This document shows, one piece after another, positions 1-7,199 of a stretch of 13,077 bases of DNA. Position 1 is the first letter of the stretch. Every line of letters begins with the position of its first letter. Made by a program: the position numbers and the translations under genes. The DNA comes from Prevotella sp. Its GTDB lineage: Bacteria; Bacteroidota; Bacteroidia; Bacteroidales; Bacteroidaceae. The notes under the pieces were generated by a model that was not told where the DNA came from, searched no databases, and was given only the letters and a program-made list of their open reading frames with translations. Where the stretch lies: NCBI GenBank assembly GCA_017442765.1, contig JAFRZC010000252.1, positions 1 to 13,077 on the forward strand. The letters are read 5' to 3'.

Positions 1-1
1 A

Positions 2-235
2 AAAAGCCTATCTGAAGCTGATATCAGATGCCAAGAAGCGTTTGGCCCTAATTACCATGGTATTCCTTCCACAAAAGATGACTCTCATGTACGTTGGGGA
101 GGCAATACTCCAAATAATAATAAGATAACAACGGGTTTAGAAGTTGATTTGGGGATATTAAAGGGCAAGTTGGGGAGTGAGGCTGGTGATGGTACTTCAA
201 CGCCAGAGGGATGGGCTCAGTGTGTAAAAGACTAA
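2..235 (+). CDS. C-terminal fragment of an unidentified protein
   Basis: The frame is open from base 2 to a TAA at 233-235, giving 77 residues that continue out of the window on the 5' side. The fragment begins KSLSEADIRC and ends GWAQCVKD. It is polar and rich in Gly, Asn, Asp and Lys, with no membrane segment and two Cys. I recognise no domain and assign no function. An 80-bp AT-rich gap separates it from the FHA gene on the same strand, so it may belong to the same signalling cluster, but nothing in the fragment shows this. The coding call rests on the uninterrupted frame and on its stop lying just before an AT-rich intergenic stretch. Confidence 0.5.
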   Translation, partial: KSLSEADIRCQEAFGPNYHGIPSTKDDSHVRWGGNTPNNNKITTGLEVDLGILKGKLGSEAGDGTSTPEGWAQCVKD

Positions 236-291
236 TGTCAAAATACTTTTAAGTAAAATCGATAACTATTTTACATCTTGATTTTTCTCAA

Positions 292-312
292 ATCACTATT
301 CACTAATCACTT
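292..312 (+). repeat. Start-side heptamer array before the FHA gene
   Basis: Three 7-bp units in exact register (ATCACTA, TTCACTA, ATCACTT) end three bases before the ATG at 316. The unit is the reverse complement of the AGTGAAG-type units found at the kinase stop codon (2634-2654). The FHA-kinase pair is therefore bracketed by inverted arrays. The period and register are seen directly; any role is inference. Confidence 0.7.
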
Positions 313-315
313 AAA

Positions 316-1089
316 ATGGATATCGAGATAAAAATAGGCAGGGAGGTTGTTGGCTCCGGGGCTTACGTGGTGCCGTCGACGTTCAAGAGAGTAAGCCGCA
401 ACCACGCCACAGTACGGTGGCATGATGGCATTGCCACTATCGAGGACAACGGTTCGAGCAACGGCACTTTTGTCAACGGGCAGCGTGTCACCAAGACAAA
501 CATTACAGAAAACGACACGGTATGGCTGGGTGGCATCGGGATCGACAGTTTTTGCTATCAGCTCGATTTGAGGAAAATATTCGCATCTTTTCCCAAATCC
601 ATGCCTCAGCAGAACAACAGGCCTGTCCAGGACGTAAGGCCGCCCCAGGAAGCTGTTCCCGACTCGCAGCGTACCGACTACAGCAATGAGTTCGCCCAGA
701 TCAAGCAGGCTTACATCGATTACCATGAGGCCATGTCGAAGCTGACGAAAAAGGCAAATACCAGTGCGCAGCTGCCAAGGGTACTGCTGTCGCTGCTTCC
801 GGCGTTGTTGGGTATTGTAATCATGCTGGTCTCTACAGACATGACAATGAGGATTGTCGGAATGTCAGTGGGCTCTGTGCTGAGTGGTCTGATAGGAACT
901 TTGACTATGGGAAGAAGCGGTTCCAAGAAAGAAAAAATGCAGGAAGATATTCTGGACCTACAACTCAAGTATCAGAAACTATACCGTTGCCCAAAGTGCG
1001 GAAAAGAGTATAACCTTGACCTGCACTGGAAAAAGTTGCAGGCCGACGGCAAATGCCCTTACGGATGCGGCGCACGGTTTGTCAATTAA
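316..1089 (+). CDS. FHA domain protein with two membrane helices and a C-terminal zinc ribbon
   Basis: This is a 257-residue protein, probably a phosphothreonine-reading partner of the kinase encoded just downstream. The N-terminus is an FHA domain (about residues 1-90) carrying the phosphopeptide-binding signatures SRNH (27-30) and the GSSNGTFVNG stretch (46-55). A Pro/Gln-rich linker and a probably helical segment follow (about 95-150). Two hydrophobic helices come next (about 153-173 and 177-197), then a basic stretch. A zinc ribbon closes the protein, with Cys225, Cys228, Cys247 and Cys251. FHA domains bind pThr peptides, so docking to the phosphorylated kinase or its substrates is the likely role. 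The short helical hairpin suggests that both FHA and zinc ribbon face the cytoplasm (inference). The stop codon TAATG overlaps a possible in-frame start of the kinase at 1089, which suggests co-translation. Confidence 0.88.
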   Translation: MDIEIKIGREVVGSGAYVVPSTFKRVSRNHATVRWHDGIATIEDNGSSNGTFVNGQRVTKTNITENDTVWLGGIGIDSFCYQLDLRKIFASFPKSMPQQNNRPVQDVRPPQEAVPDSQRTDYSNEFAQIKQAYIDYHEAMSKLTKKANTSAQLPRVLLSLLPALLGIVIMLVSTDMTMRIVGMSVGSVLSGLIGTLTMGRSGSKKEKMQEDILDLQLKYQKLYRCPKCGKEYNLDLHWKKLQADGKCPYGCGARFVN

Positions 1090-1133
1090 TGGATTCCATT
1101 ACTTGTAATTCCAAAATAATAAATATCAATATA

Positions 1134-2645
1134 ATGGACGAAAACAATCCTGTAATCTATAAAGAACTGCAACCTGGCACAGGGCTGTGCGGTGGAAAAT
1201 ATGTAATAGAGAAGAAGATTGGCGAAGGCGGATTCGGCATCACCTACCGCGCCATGCAATCAGGCTTGAACCGTGCTGTGTGCATCAAGGAATATTTCAT
1301 CGCTGGCGGCTGCATACGTGACACTTACGCCAAAACAATACACCTGCAAGGACTCGACGAGGATAAGTTCGAGAAGTACCGTGCGGCCTTCGTCAAGGAG
1401 GCGCAAACCCTTGCGGCACTGCACCATCCGGGCATCGTGGAGGTGATCGACATCTTCGACGAGAACAACACCTCCTACATGGTCATGCCGTTCATCGAAG
1501 GCCGCAGCCTGCAGAGCATCGTGGAGAAGGATGGCCCGCTGTCGTACCCCGAGGCTGTGAATTATATCGCCCAGGTGGCCAACGCCGTGGGCTATATCCA
1601 CGACCGTCACATCCTGCACCGCGACATCAAGCCGGACAACATCATGATTACCGCCGACTACAAGGCGGTACTCATCGACTTCGGCTCGGCACGTGAGTTC
1701 GAGGAGGACAAGACCCAGGCACAGACCTCTATGGTCACCCACGGCTATGCCCCCACAGAGCAGTACACCCGAAACAGTCGCAAGGGCGCTTATACCGACA
1801 TATACGCCATAGGTGCGACACTCTATTTCGTCCTTACAGGCAAAGTGCCATACGAGGCTGCCGCCCGTATCACCGAAACGATGCCGGAACCCAAAGAGCT
1901 TAACCCCGACCTCCCCGACGAGGCTAACCGCACCATAATGAAGGCTATGCAGCTGAAGTCGCAAGACCGTCATCAAAGCATAGCCGAGTTTATGGACGAC
2001 CTGCGCAATGTCAAACCTTCGCAAAAAATAGAAACTCCTGTCGTGGCCGAGGCGACAGCGGTCGACAATACCACGCCACAAGAAAGCGTAAGCCCAAAAG
2101 CCGAGGCCAAGCCAGATTCCAAGCCCGAAGCCCCAATAGCCGCAGCCGTCGACGAAAAACCCGCTAAGAAAAAGAGCCGTCTGTTGGTGGTCGTCATTGT
2201 CGTCATCGCCGTCGTCGCTGTTGCGGTGGCCTTGTTTGTCTTGTTCCACGAGTCTCCCGAGCAGCGAGAGGCCCGCGAAAACATCTCCAGATACGAGTCA
2301 TTGACAACAGAATGTGCCGGTCTGACATCCAAGGGTGACGGCGCCAACTGGTCGGATCTGGTCAGTGCCAAACAACTGCTGGAAGACAGCATTGTCAAGT
2401 ACGAACAGGCATACTCTAAAGTGATGCCCGACGTCTACTGCCGCTCCTCGCAACTGCGCGGTGAGCTGGAACCCAAACTCAAAAAGGCGGCGCACGGTTG
2501 GGCCGAGTCGGCATATACGCAGATAAAAACTTTAGATGACACCTCGGCAGCGTCAGCCTTCTATACAATTTCTTTGCGGCTTGTCGACGACCCTGCGGTT
2601 CGTCTGGAGGCCGATATGTATGGATGTGTAATAAGTGACCAGTGA
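1134..2645 (+). CDS. Membrane-anchored Hanks-type Ser/Thr protein kinase
   Basis: This 503-residue kinase is likely to phosphorylate cytoplasmic proteins on Ser/Thr. All core motifs are present: Gly loop GEGGFG (30-35), ATP-anchoring Lys52 in CIKEY, helix-C Glu89, catalytic loop HRDIKPDN (162-169), DFG (182-184) and an activation segment ending APTEQY (206-211). An Ala/Pro/Lys-rich linker (about 296-348) leads to one membrane helix (349-371). A roughly 130-residue external tail follows and is predicted to lie outside the cytoplasm. This layout resembles PknB-like receptors, but without PASTA repeats. I chose the ATG at 1134 because the protein then starts MDENNPVIYKELQPG, as related Bacteroidetes kinases do. 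An in-frame ATG at 1089 overlaps the FHA stop and would add 15 residues. The stop codon lies inside a heptamer array. The neighbouring FHA protein is the probable reader of its phosphorylation. Confidence 0.92.
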   Translation: MDENNPVIYKELQPGTGLCGGKYVIEKKIGEGGFGITYRAMQSGLNRAVCIKEYFIAGGCIRDTYAKTIHLQGLDEDKFEKYRAAFVKEAQTLAALHHPGIVEVIDIFDENNTSYMVMPFIEGRSLQSIVEKDGPLSYPEAVNYIAQVANAVGYIHDRHILHRDIKPDNIMITADYKAVLIDFGSAREFEEDKTQAQTSMVTHGYAPTEQYTRNSRKGAYTDIYAIGATLYFVLTGKVPYEAAARITETMPEPKELNPDLPDEANRTIMKAMQLKSQDRHQSIAEFMDDLRNVKPSQKIETPVVAEATAVDNTTPQESVSPKAEAKPDSKPEAPIAAAVDEKPAKKKSRLLVVVIVVIAVVAVAVALFVLFHESPEQREARENISRYESLTTECAGLTSKGDGANWSDLVSAKQLLEDSIVKYEQAYSKVMPDVYCRSSQLRGELEPKLKKAAHGWAESAYTQIKTLDDTSAASAFYTISLRLVDDPAVRLEADMYGCVISDQ

Positions 2646-2654
2646 AGAGTGAAA
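2634..2654 (+). repeat. Stop-side heptamer array containing the kinase stop codon
   Basis: Three 7-bp units in register (AGTGACC, AGTGAAG, AGTGAAA) begin inside the last codons of the kinase gene. The middle unit supplies its TGA (2643-2645). The units are the reverse complement of the array upstream of the FHA start (292-312). The final residues Ser-Asp-Gln are therefore encoded by repeat sequence. Confidence 0.65.
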
Positions 2655-2681
2655 TTAATTTTGAACACTAACTTAAGGAAT

Positions 2682-4016
2682 ATGAAAAGATTTCTCATTA
2701 TTGTTTTGTTTGTATTTTTGGGGCTGAATGCATCTGCTCAGCATTGTTACAGGCATAACATGGACAATGCGACAAAATTTCTCAGACAACATAACTATAG
2801 GAAAGCTCAGGCATCGCTTGAGGCTGCAAAGGAATGCCAAGACAAAACTCCCCATGCTGACGTCGAAATAAAGGAAGGCCTCGACAAATGCAAGGCTGCT
2901 TACGCTAACGACAACAAAAAGCCTCCTCAGAAAAAACCTTCATCTTCAAATGTGAAAAAGCCGATGGCAAGTTCAATCACATTGAATTACCGTGTAGGGT
3001 GTAAGAAAGGCATGCAGGGAATAGAGGTCACCGCCATTTATTATGTCGAAAACATGAGAGGCAAGAAAGTTTTTGCTGAGTGCTATGCTTTCCCAAAAAC
3101 AAGCAACAGTGTCTCAGCTAAATACAGTGGTACCGAATATAATCTGAAAGGAAAGCCGGGACAAAGAGGGAGTGTCAACAGTATCAATAATACTGTTGAG
3201 GGTTTTAGCGAGATTTTTTTCATCCCGTTCGGAGCAATGACATTACAAAATTATGAAGAACAGTCATTTGAAATAATGTTGAAAGTATATCAGGCAGACA
3301 ATCAAAACCAAACCATCTCAGGAGGCTCTTCTTCCCAGACTGTGATTTCGGCTCCGGTGTCTGTATATGTCGACGATGACATCAAGGACCAGTATTTGTC
3401 ATTCCCCAGCTCGGGAGGCGACCATGATTTTGCCATCGATGTATGTGGCGACATGGATTGGGTGAATAATACTAACTGGATCGTGTCAAGAGCGGGAACT
3501 GCGACCATCTTTGTCGACGAGAATACCTCATCGTCACCACGTGAGGCGGTTTTAACTATCCGTCCCCGGGATGGTGGAAACACAGTGAATATTCATGTCT
3601 CGCAGAAAGGTGCAATTCAACCTGCCATCGCCGAGAGACCTTTGGCCGAAATAAAAAATGTGCGGCTACAACACAATTTCAGAGATCAATACGGCAGATA
3701 TAATACTGTCTTCCACGTACAGTTGGCTGTCCGCAAACAGAAAGGGAAACGTGTACAGGTTTATGCACAATTCTATAATGCTGACGACGAGACCAAACTG
3801 CTCGATGCCGATGGCAAGTGGATCACATGCCATGGCAGTGGCAATCCTTCCAGCGACGACGCCATTTTCGACGACTTCAAGTTCTATATCGACAACTTGA
3901 AAATACAGAAAGCTTCTAACCTTCAGGAAAAAGAGGTCAATGCCCATATCTTGGTCACTTTCGACGGGGGGAAGACCTGGATAACACAAAGCGGACCATA
4001 CACTATTTCATGGTAA
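2682..4016 (+). CDS. Secreted protein with signal peptide and BACON domain
   Basis: The product has 444 residues. A Sec signal peptide fills residues 1-19 (MKRF, a Leu/Val/Phe core, then ASA before the likely cut at Gln20). Residues about 25-55 resemble a single helical repeat of TPR type (weak). A Lys/Pro-rich linker follows at 79-95, then a beta-rich region at about 98-230. A BACON-type Ig-like domain spans about 238-310, with the typical YLSFPSSGG opening, a Trp-rich middle and a closing VSQKG. The C-terminal region (about 320-444) looks beta-rich and has no name I recognise. BACON domains are known in Bacteroidetes surface and glycan-related proteins, but no enzyme domain is visible here. 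The ATG at 2682 follows TAAGGAAT; an in-frame GTG at 2649 would bury the signal peptide, so I reject it. It lies 36 bp after the kinase, so co-transcription is likely. Base composition is more AT-rich than the kinase. Confidence 0.8.
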   Translation: MKRFLIIVLFVFLGLNASAQHCYRHNMDNATKFLRQHNYRKAQASLEAAKECQDKTPHADVEIKEGLDKCKAAYANDNKKPPQKKPSSSNVKKPMASSITLNYRVGCKKGMQGIEVTAIYYVENMRGKKVFAECYAFPKTSNSVSAKYSGTEYNLKGKPGQRGSVNSINNTVEGFSEIFFIPFGAMTLQNYEEQSFEIMLKVYQADNQNQTISGGSSSQTVISAPVSVYVDDDIKDQYLSFPSSGGDHDFAIDVCGDMDWVNNTNWIVSRAGTATIFVDENTSSSPREAVLTIRPRDGGNTVNIHVSQKGAIQPAIAERPLAEIKNVRLQHNFRDQYGRYNTVFHVQLAVRKQKGKRVQVYAQFYNADDETKLLDADGKWITCHGSGNPSSDDAIFDDFKFYIDNLKIQKASNLQEKEVNAHILVTFDGGKTWITQSGPYTISW

Positions 4017-4023
4017 TCTCCAT

Positions 4024-4058
4024 AAAAAAACGGCGGACATCCTTGTCCGCCGTTTTTT
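4024..4058. terminator. Bidirectional intrinsic terminator
   Basis: A perfect 9-bp GC-rich stem (CGGCGGACA at 4031-4039 with TGTCCGCCG at 4044-4052) encloses a 4-base loop. It is flanked by seven A on the left and six T on the right. It can end the plus-strand signalling operon after 4016 and the minus-strand tRNA transcript, whose last gene ends at 4068. Confidence 0.92.
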
Positions 4059-4067
4059 GTCGGCTTG

Positions 4068-4140
4068 TGACCACGCTGGGGCTCGAACCCAGGACCCCAT
4101 CCTTAAAAGGGATGTGCTCTACCTGCTGAGCTACGTAGTC
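4068..4140 (-). tRNA. tRNA-Lys (anticodon UUU), second copy of the transcript
   Basis: The reverse complement folds as a complete 73-nt tRNA. The 7-bp acceptor stem is GACTACG with CGTGGTC (one G-T pair), followed by a GCTC/GAGC D stem. The anticodon stem is CATCC/GGATG around loop CTTTTAA, giving anticodon TTT (Lys). The T arm is CTGGG/CCCAG with loop TTCGAGC, and the discriminator is A. CCA is not encoded. It is identical to the copy at 4185-4257, lies 44 bp downstream of it, and is followed directly by the terminator. Confidence 0.96.
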
Positions 4141-4184
4141 GATGAACCTTCTCTTTCCCTTGTCGGAAATCGTAGACTCCTTTG

Positions 4185-4257
4185 TGACCACGCTGGGGCT
4201 CGAACCCAGGACCCCATCCTTAAAAGGGATGTGCTCTACCTGCTGAGCTACGTAGTC
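4185..4257 (-). tRNA. tRNA-Lys (anticodon UUU), first copy of the transcript
   Basis: This 73-nt tRNA is identical to the one at 4068-4140: same acceptor, D, anticodon (TTT) and T arms, discriminator A, no encoded CCA. It is the promoter-proximal copy. A Bacteroidetes-type promoter lies about 30 bp upstream on the minus strand, so the two copies are probably cut from one precursor. Confidence 0.96.
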
Positions 4258-4287
4258 AACGCTTATTGCTACCCTCAAAAGAGTTTG

Positions 4288-4318
4288 CAAAGGTACTCAA
4301 ATTTTGCTTATTCACAAA
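4288..4318 (-). promoter_or_regulatory. Promoter of the tRNA-Lys pair
   Basis: On the minus strand a TTTG (4318-4315) is followed after 19 bp by TACCTTTG (4295-4288). This matches the Bacteroidetes sigma-ABfr consensus TTTG / TAnnTTTG at normal spacing. Transcription would start near 4281, about 24 bases before the first tRNA. Confidence 0.75.
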
Positions 4319-4442
4319 AATAAATTGAAAAAAATGATATTCCGAAGGTGTAGTTTATTTGTTGATAATGTTTTATGTTGTTTGCGAAATGAGTGCGGAA
4401 CGCAGCCTCCCTGCATCAATTGTGGGTTTCTTGAAAGAAAAA

Positions 4443-4474
4443 TTTGCGGAATTGAAGATTGTTTTGTACTTTTG
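4443..4474 (+). promoter_or_regulatory. Promoter of the small acidic protein gene
   Basis: TTTG (4443-4446) is followed after 20 bp by TACTTTTG (4467-4474), matching the Bacteroidetes TTTG / TAnnTTTG consensus. The predicted start near 4481 leaves a short leader of about 37 bases, which consists largely of the heptamer array before the ATG at 4518. The rest of the 260-bp gap between the tRNAs and this gene shows only AT-rich sequence. Confidence 0.7.
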
Positions 4475-4491
4475 CAAAATCTTTTCCCCAA

Positions 4492-4512
4492 GTAACCAGT
4501 AACCCACAATCA
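4492..4512 (+). repeat. Start-side heptamer array before the 4518 gene
   Basis: Two clear 7-bp units (GTAACCA, GTAACCC) and one degenerate unit (ACAATCA) end five bases before the ATG at 4518. They carry the TAACC core in the same coding orientation as the array before recA. They would make up most of the predicted 5' leader. Confidence 0.55.
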
Positions 4513-4517
4513 ACAGT

Positions 4518-4931
4518 ATGGAACACGTCATCAATTTAAAAAAAGGTTTTGGCAGCATCCAGTTCGGCACCCCTGTAGAGGATATTGTAGCGCTCCTTGG
4601 CGAGGCAGATGAAGTAGAAAGCATGGAAAACGCCTTCGACGAGCCGACCACAGTACTCCATTATTTTGATGGCGAGCTGACGCTTTTTTTCGAAGGGGAC
4701 AGCCCTACGCTGCAGTGTATCGACAGCTCGATGGATGACTGCCTGCTGTTTGGAAAGCGAATCTTCGACAGTAACGAGACCGAGATAGTCCGTCTTATGG
4801 TCGAGAACCACTATTGTCAGGAGGATGTCGACGACGAGGCCTGGGGTGAACGGCGTGTGTCGTTCGGCGAGGCTAATGTCGACTTCTTTTTCGACAACGG
4901 TGTGTTGAGCTCTGTGGTTTGGGGTGTCTAG
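4518..4931 (+). CDS. Small acidic protein of unknown function
   Basis: The product has 137 residues, is strongly acidic (many Asp/Glu), and has no signal peptide or membrane helix, so it is probably cytoplasmic. The N-terminal stretch GFGSIQFGTPVEDIVALLG (10-28) resembles the short opening motif 'GI.FGM..eeV...LG' that recurs in many small bacterial proteins, including some immunity-like ones. That is too weak for a functional call. The remainder alternates short beta strands with aromatic residues and ends VVWGV. It has its own promoter and stands alone, converging with rel (43 bp between the two stop codons). No toxin gene is adjacent, which argues against an immunity role. The coding call rests on frame length, the promoter and the start position. 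Confidence 0.72.
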   Translation: MEHVINLKKGFGSIQFGTPVEDIVALLGEADEVESMENAFDEPTTVLHYFDGELTLFFEGDSPTLQCIDSSMDDCLLFGKRIFDSNETEIVRLMVENHYCQEDVDDEAWGERRVSFGEANVDFFFDNGVLSSVVWGV

Positions 4932-4956
4932 CCGGCCTGATTATAGGGTATTATTT

Positions 4957-4977
4957 CTATAACCAATAACCACTTAT
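4957..4977 (-). repeat. Stop-side heptamer array containing the rel stop codon
   Basis: On the plus strand, 7-bp units CTATAAC, CAATAAC and CACTTAT lie in register. In the coding direction of rel they read GTGGTTA, TTGGTTA-like units. The rel TAA (4976-4974) lies in the first unit. The core is the reverse complement of the array before recA (8235-8257), so the recA-rel operon is bracketed by inverted arrays. Confidence 0.6.
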
Positions 4978-7199
4978 ACCCTTTGCACTTGCTCCACGCC
5001 TTCGATGGCACGCAGCTGGCTGATGAGCCCTTCGAGGTCGTTGAGCGAGTGGACGTAAAGCATTATCAGCCCTCTTGCCACACCTTCTGATGCTTCGAGG
5101 GTGATGGCTCGCATGTTGAGGTCCATGGCTTCGCTGATGATGCCTGTCAGCTCCTGGAGCAGCCCTTTGCGGTCGATGGCGGTGAGTGTCACGCCGGTGA
5201 GGAACGAAATACGTTCGCCCGGACGCCAACGGGTGCGGACAATACGGTCTTCGTGTGAAGCCATCTCGTTGATTGCTGCGGGACAGTTGGTGCGGTGCAC
5301 AAGTATGCGGTCGTCTTGCACTATGCCTATCACACGGTCGCCCTGTACGGGTTTGCAGCATGTGGCGGGTTCGGCTTTCAGATTCTGGTGTGCGCCGTCG
5401 GTGAGGAAAGGCGATGTCGTCGGTGTCTCCAGATCTCCGGGCTGGCGAAGGAAGAGCAGCTGCGGTTGCGATTTGGAGAGGTGGAAGCACTGGCGCATGT
5501 CATCCTCGCTGATCTGTCCTATGGCGATGCGGTAGTACAGCTCAATGTCGCTGTCGCAGGCAGTGAAACGTTTGAGGCGTGCCACGCGGTCGGCGGTTTT
5601 GTGTAGCTTCTCTTTGCGGAAAAAGCCGGCCAGTTTCTGCTCGCCCTCTTCGCGGCGGTCGCGTTTCTGGTTGCGGATGAAGTCCTTGATGTGCTCCTTG
5701 GCACGCCCGGTCTGCACCTCTTTGAGCCATGACTCGTTGGGTGTCGTTTTCTGCGATGTGAGCACCTGTACCTGCTCGCCGCTATGCAGCCGGTAGCCGA
5801 TGGGCACTACGCGGGCATTGACTTTCGCCCCTATGCAGTGGTCGCCTAGGTCGGTATGGATGGCGTAGGCAAAGTCCAGCACGGTGCTGCGTGCGGGCAG
5901 CTTGATGGTCTTGCCTTTGGGTGTGAAGATGTATATCTCTTTGGTATACAGGTTTTCCTTGAACTCTTCCACCAGGTCGAGGGCGTTCTTGTTGGGGTCT
6001 TCGAGCGAGGTGCGTATCTGCTGTAGCCACTCCTCGACGGGGCTTTGCTGCACGGGTTCGTCGGGATGGGCTTCTTTGTAGAGGAAATGCGCTGCCATGC
6101 CTTTCTCTGCAATCTGGTCCATGCGCTTGGTGCGTATCTGCACCTCTACCCAACGTCCGATGGGCGACATGACAGTTGTGTGCAGCGATTCGTAGCCGTT
6201 GTTCTTGGGGTTCGAAATCCAGTCGCGGAAGCGCGTCGGCTGTGGACGGAAGAGGCTGGTGATGAGGGCGTATACTTTGAAGCATTCTTCTTTCTCGACT
6301 TTGTGGAAGGACTCGGGAGTCATCTCTCCCTGCTCCAGGTTGAGGATGATGCGCATGGCGTAGAGGTCGAAGATCTCCTCGAAAGGCACTCCCTTGTTCT
6401 GCATCTTCTTCCAGCAGGAATAGACAGACTTGACGCGCGTCTTCACCGTGTATTTGAGTCCGCTGGCATCAAGCATGTCGAGGATGGGCTTGGTGAAGCA
6501 CTCCTTGAGTTTCTGTCCCGTCGCGGCGGTCTGGCTTATCCTGTCCTTGATTTCGGTATACTTGTCGGGATTGGTGTACTGCATCACCAGGTCGTCGAGT
6601 TCGGTCTTGATGGCGTAGAGTCCAAGGCGATGGGCCAGTGGGATATAGAAATACTGTGTCTCTGACGAGATGGCCAGCTTCTTGGTATCCTTCATCGAAC
6701 CGAGGGTCCGCATGTTGTGCAGACGGTCGCAGAGCTTGAGGAATATGACGTAGGCATCGTCGCACATGGCGAGCAGTATCTTGCGGTAGTTCTCGGCCTG
6801 CGACGAGAAGTCGTCGTTCTGTTCGGCAATCATCGTTGCCTTGTCGATTTTCGTCACGCCGTCGACAATGCGCGCCGCACGGTCGCCGAAGATGGCTCGG
6901 ATGTTGTCGAGTGTCACGTCGGTATCCTCCACGACATCGTGCAGCAGTGCACAGATCGCTGCTATGGGGCCAAGCCCCACCTCGCTGACGGCAATCATCG
7001 CCACAGCGAGGGGGTGGAAGATGTAGAGCTCGCCCGATTTTCGCCGTGTGTCGGCATGCGCATTGCGCGCAATGTTGAAAGCCCGGAAGATGCTGAGCTC
7101 CTCTTCGGTGCTCAGCATCTGTGTCGCACGGCAGGCGGCAATCAGTTCGTCATATTTCTGTTGGACCTGTTGGTCCTCCGTCATTTGCTCGGTACTCAT
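4974..7199 (-). CDS. rel: Bifunctional (p)ppGpp synthetase/hydrolase, Rel/SpoT family
   Basis: This full-length 741-residue RSH enzyme makes ppGpp/pppGpp from ATP and GDP/GTP on starvation and hydrolyses it again. The hydrolase domain keeps the metal-binding set: His62, His87-Asp88, Glu91-Asp92 (in ALLHDVVEDT) and Asp158 (in LCDRLHNMR), so hydrolysis should be active. The synthetase domain (about 245-375) has RVKSVYS, NGYESLHTTV and EVQIRT (352-357). Its discriminating motif is RFRD (323-326), a Lys-to-Arg variant of the RxKD of bifunctional enzymes rather than the ExDD of RelA. A TGS domain follows (about 421-482), then a Cys-Cys motif (614-615) in the zinc-finger region and a C-terminal ACT domain (about 665-741). 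The ATG overlaps the recA stop as TAATG, implying translational coupling. The stop codon lies in a heptamer array. Confidence 0.96.
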   Translation of the reverse strand: MSTEQMTEDQQVQQKYDELIAACRATQMLSTEEELSIFRAFNIARNAHADTRRKSGELYIFHPLAVAMIAVSEVGLGPIAAICALLHDVVEDTDVTLDNIRAIFGDRAARIVDGVTKIDKATMIAEQNDDFSSQAENYRKILLAMCDDAYVIFLKLCDRLHNMRTLGSMKDTKKLAISSETQYFYIPLAHRLGLYAIKTELDDLVMQYTNPDKYTEIKDRISQTAATGQKLKECFTKPILDMLDASGLKYTVKTRVKSVYSCWKKMQNKGVPFEEIFDLYAMRIILNLEQGEMTPESFHKVEKEECFKVYALITSLFRPQPTRFRDWISNPKNNGYESLHTTVMSPIGRWVEVQIRTKRMDQIAEKGMAAHFLYKEAHPDEPVQQSPVEEWLQQIRTSLEDPNKNALDLVEEFKENLYTKEIYIFTPKGKTIKLPARSTVLDFAYAIHTDLGDHCIGAKVNARVVPIGYRLHSGEQVQVLTSQKTTPNESWLKEVQTGRAKEHIKDFIRNQKRDRREEGEQKLAGFFRKEKLHKTADRVARLKRFTACDSDIELYYRIAIGQISEDDMRQCFHLSKSQPQLLFLRQPGDLETPTTSPFLTDGAHQNLKAEPATCCKPVQGDRVIGIVQDDRILVHRTNCPAAINEMASHEDRIVRTRWRPGERISFLTGVTLTAIDRKGLLQELTGIISEAMDLNMRAITLEASEGVARGLIMLYVHSLNDLEGLISQLRAIEGVEQVQRV

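Noticed and set aside
243..250. A -7 box (TACTTTTA) before the FHA gene
   Set aside because: It has one mismatch and no TTTG at the proper distance.
1053..1133. An upstream extension of the kinase
   Set aside because: The first part lies inside the FHA gene and has no kinase-like content. Starts at 1134 or possibly 1089 fit better.
1260..2249. A 329-codon minus-strand open frame opposite the kinase
   Set aside because: His- and Leu-rich antisense shadow of a fully motif-supported kinase.
2649..2681. A GTG start for the BACON protein, 11 codons upstream
   Set aside because: It would place residues before the signal peptide and lies in the heptamer array. The ATG at 2682 has a better upstream sequence.
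4003..4323. Open frames on both strands across the tRNA pair containing a repeated peptide
   Set aside because: The repeated peptide is only the translated duplicate tRNA genes.
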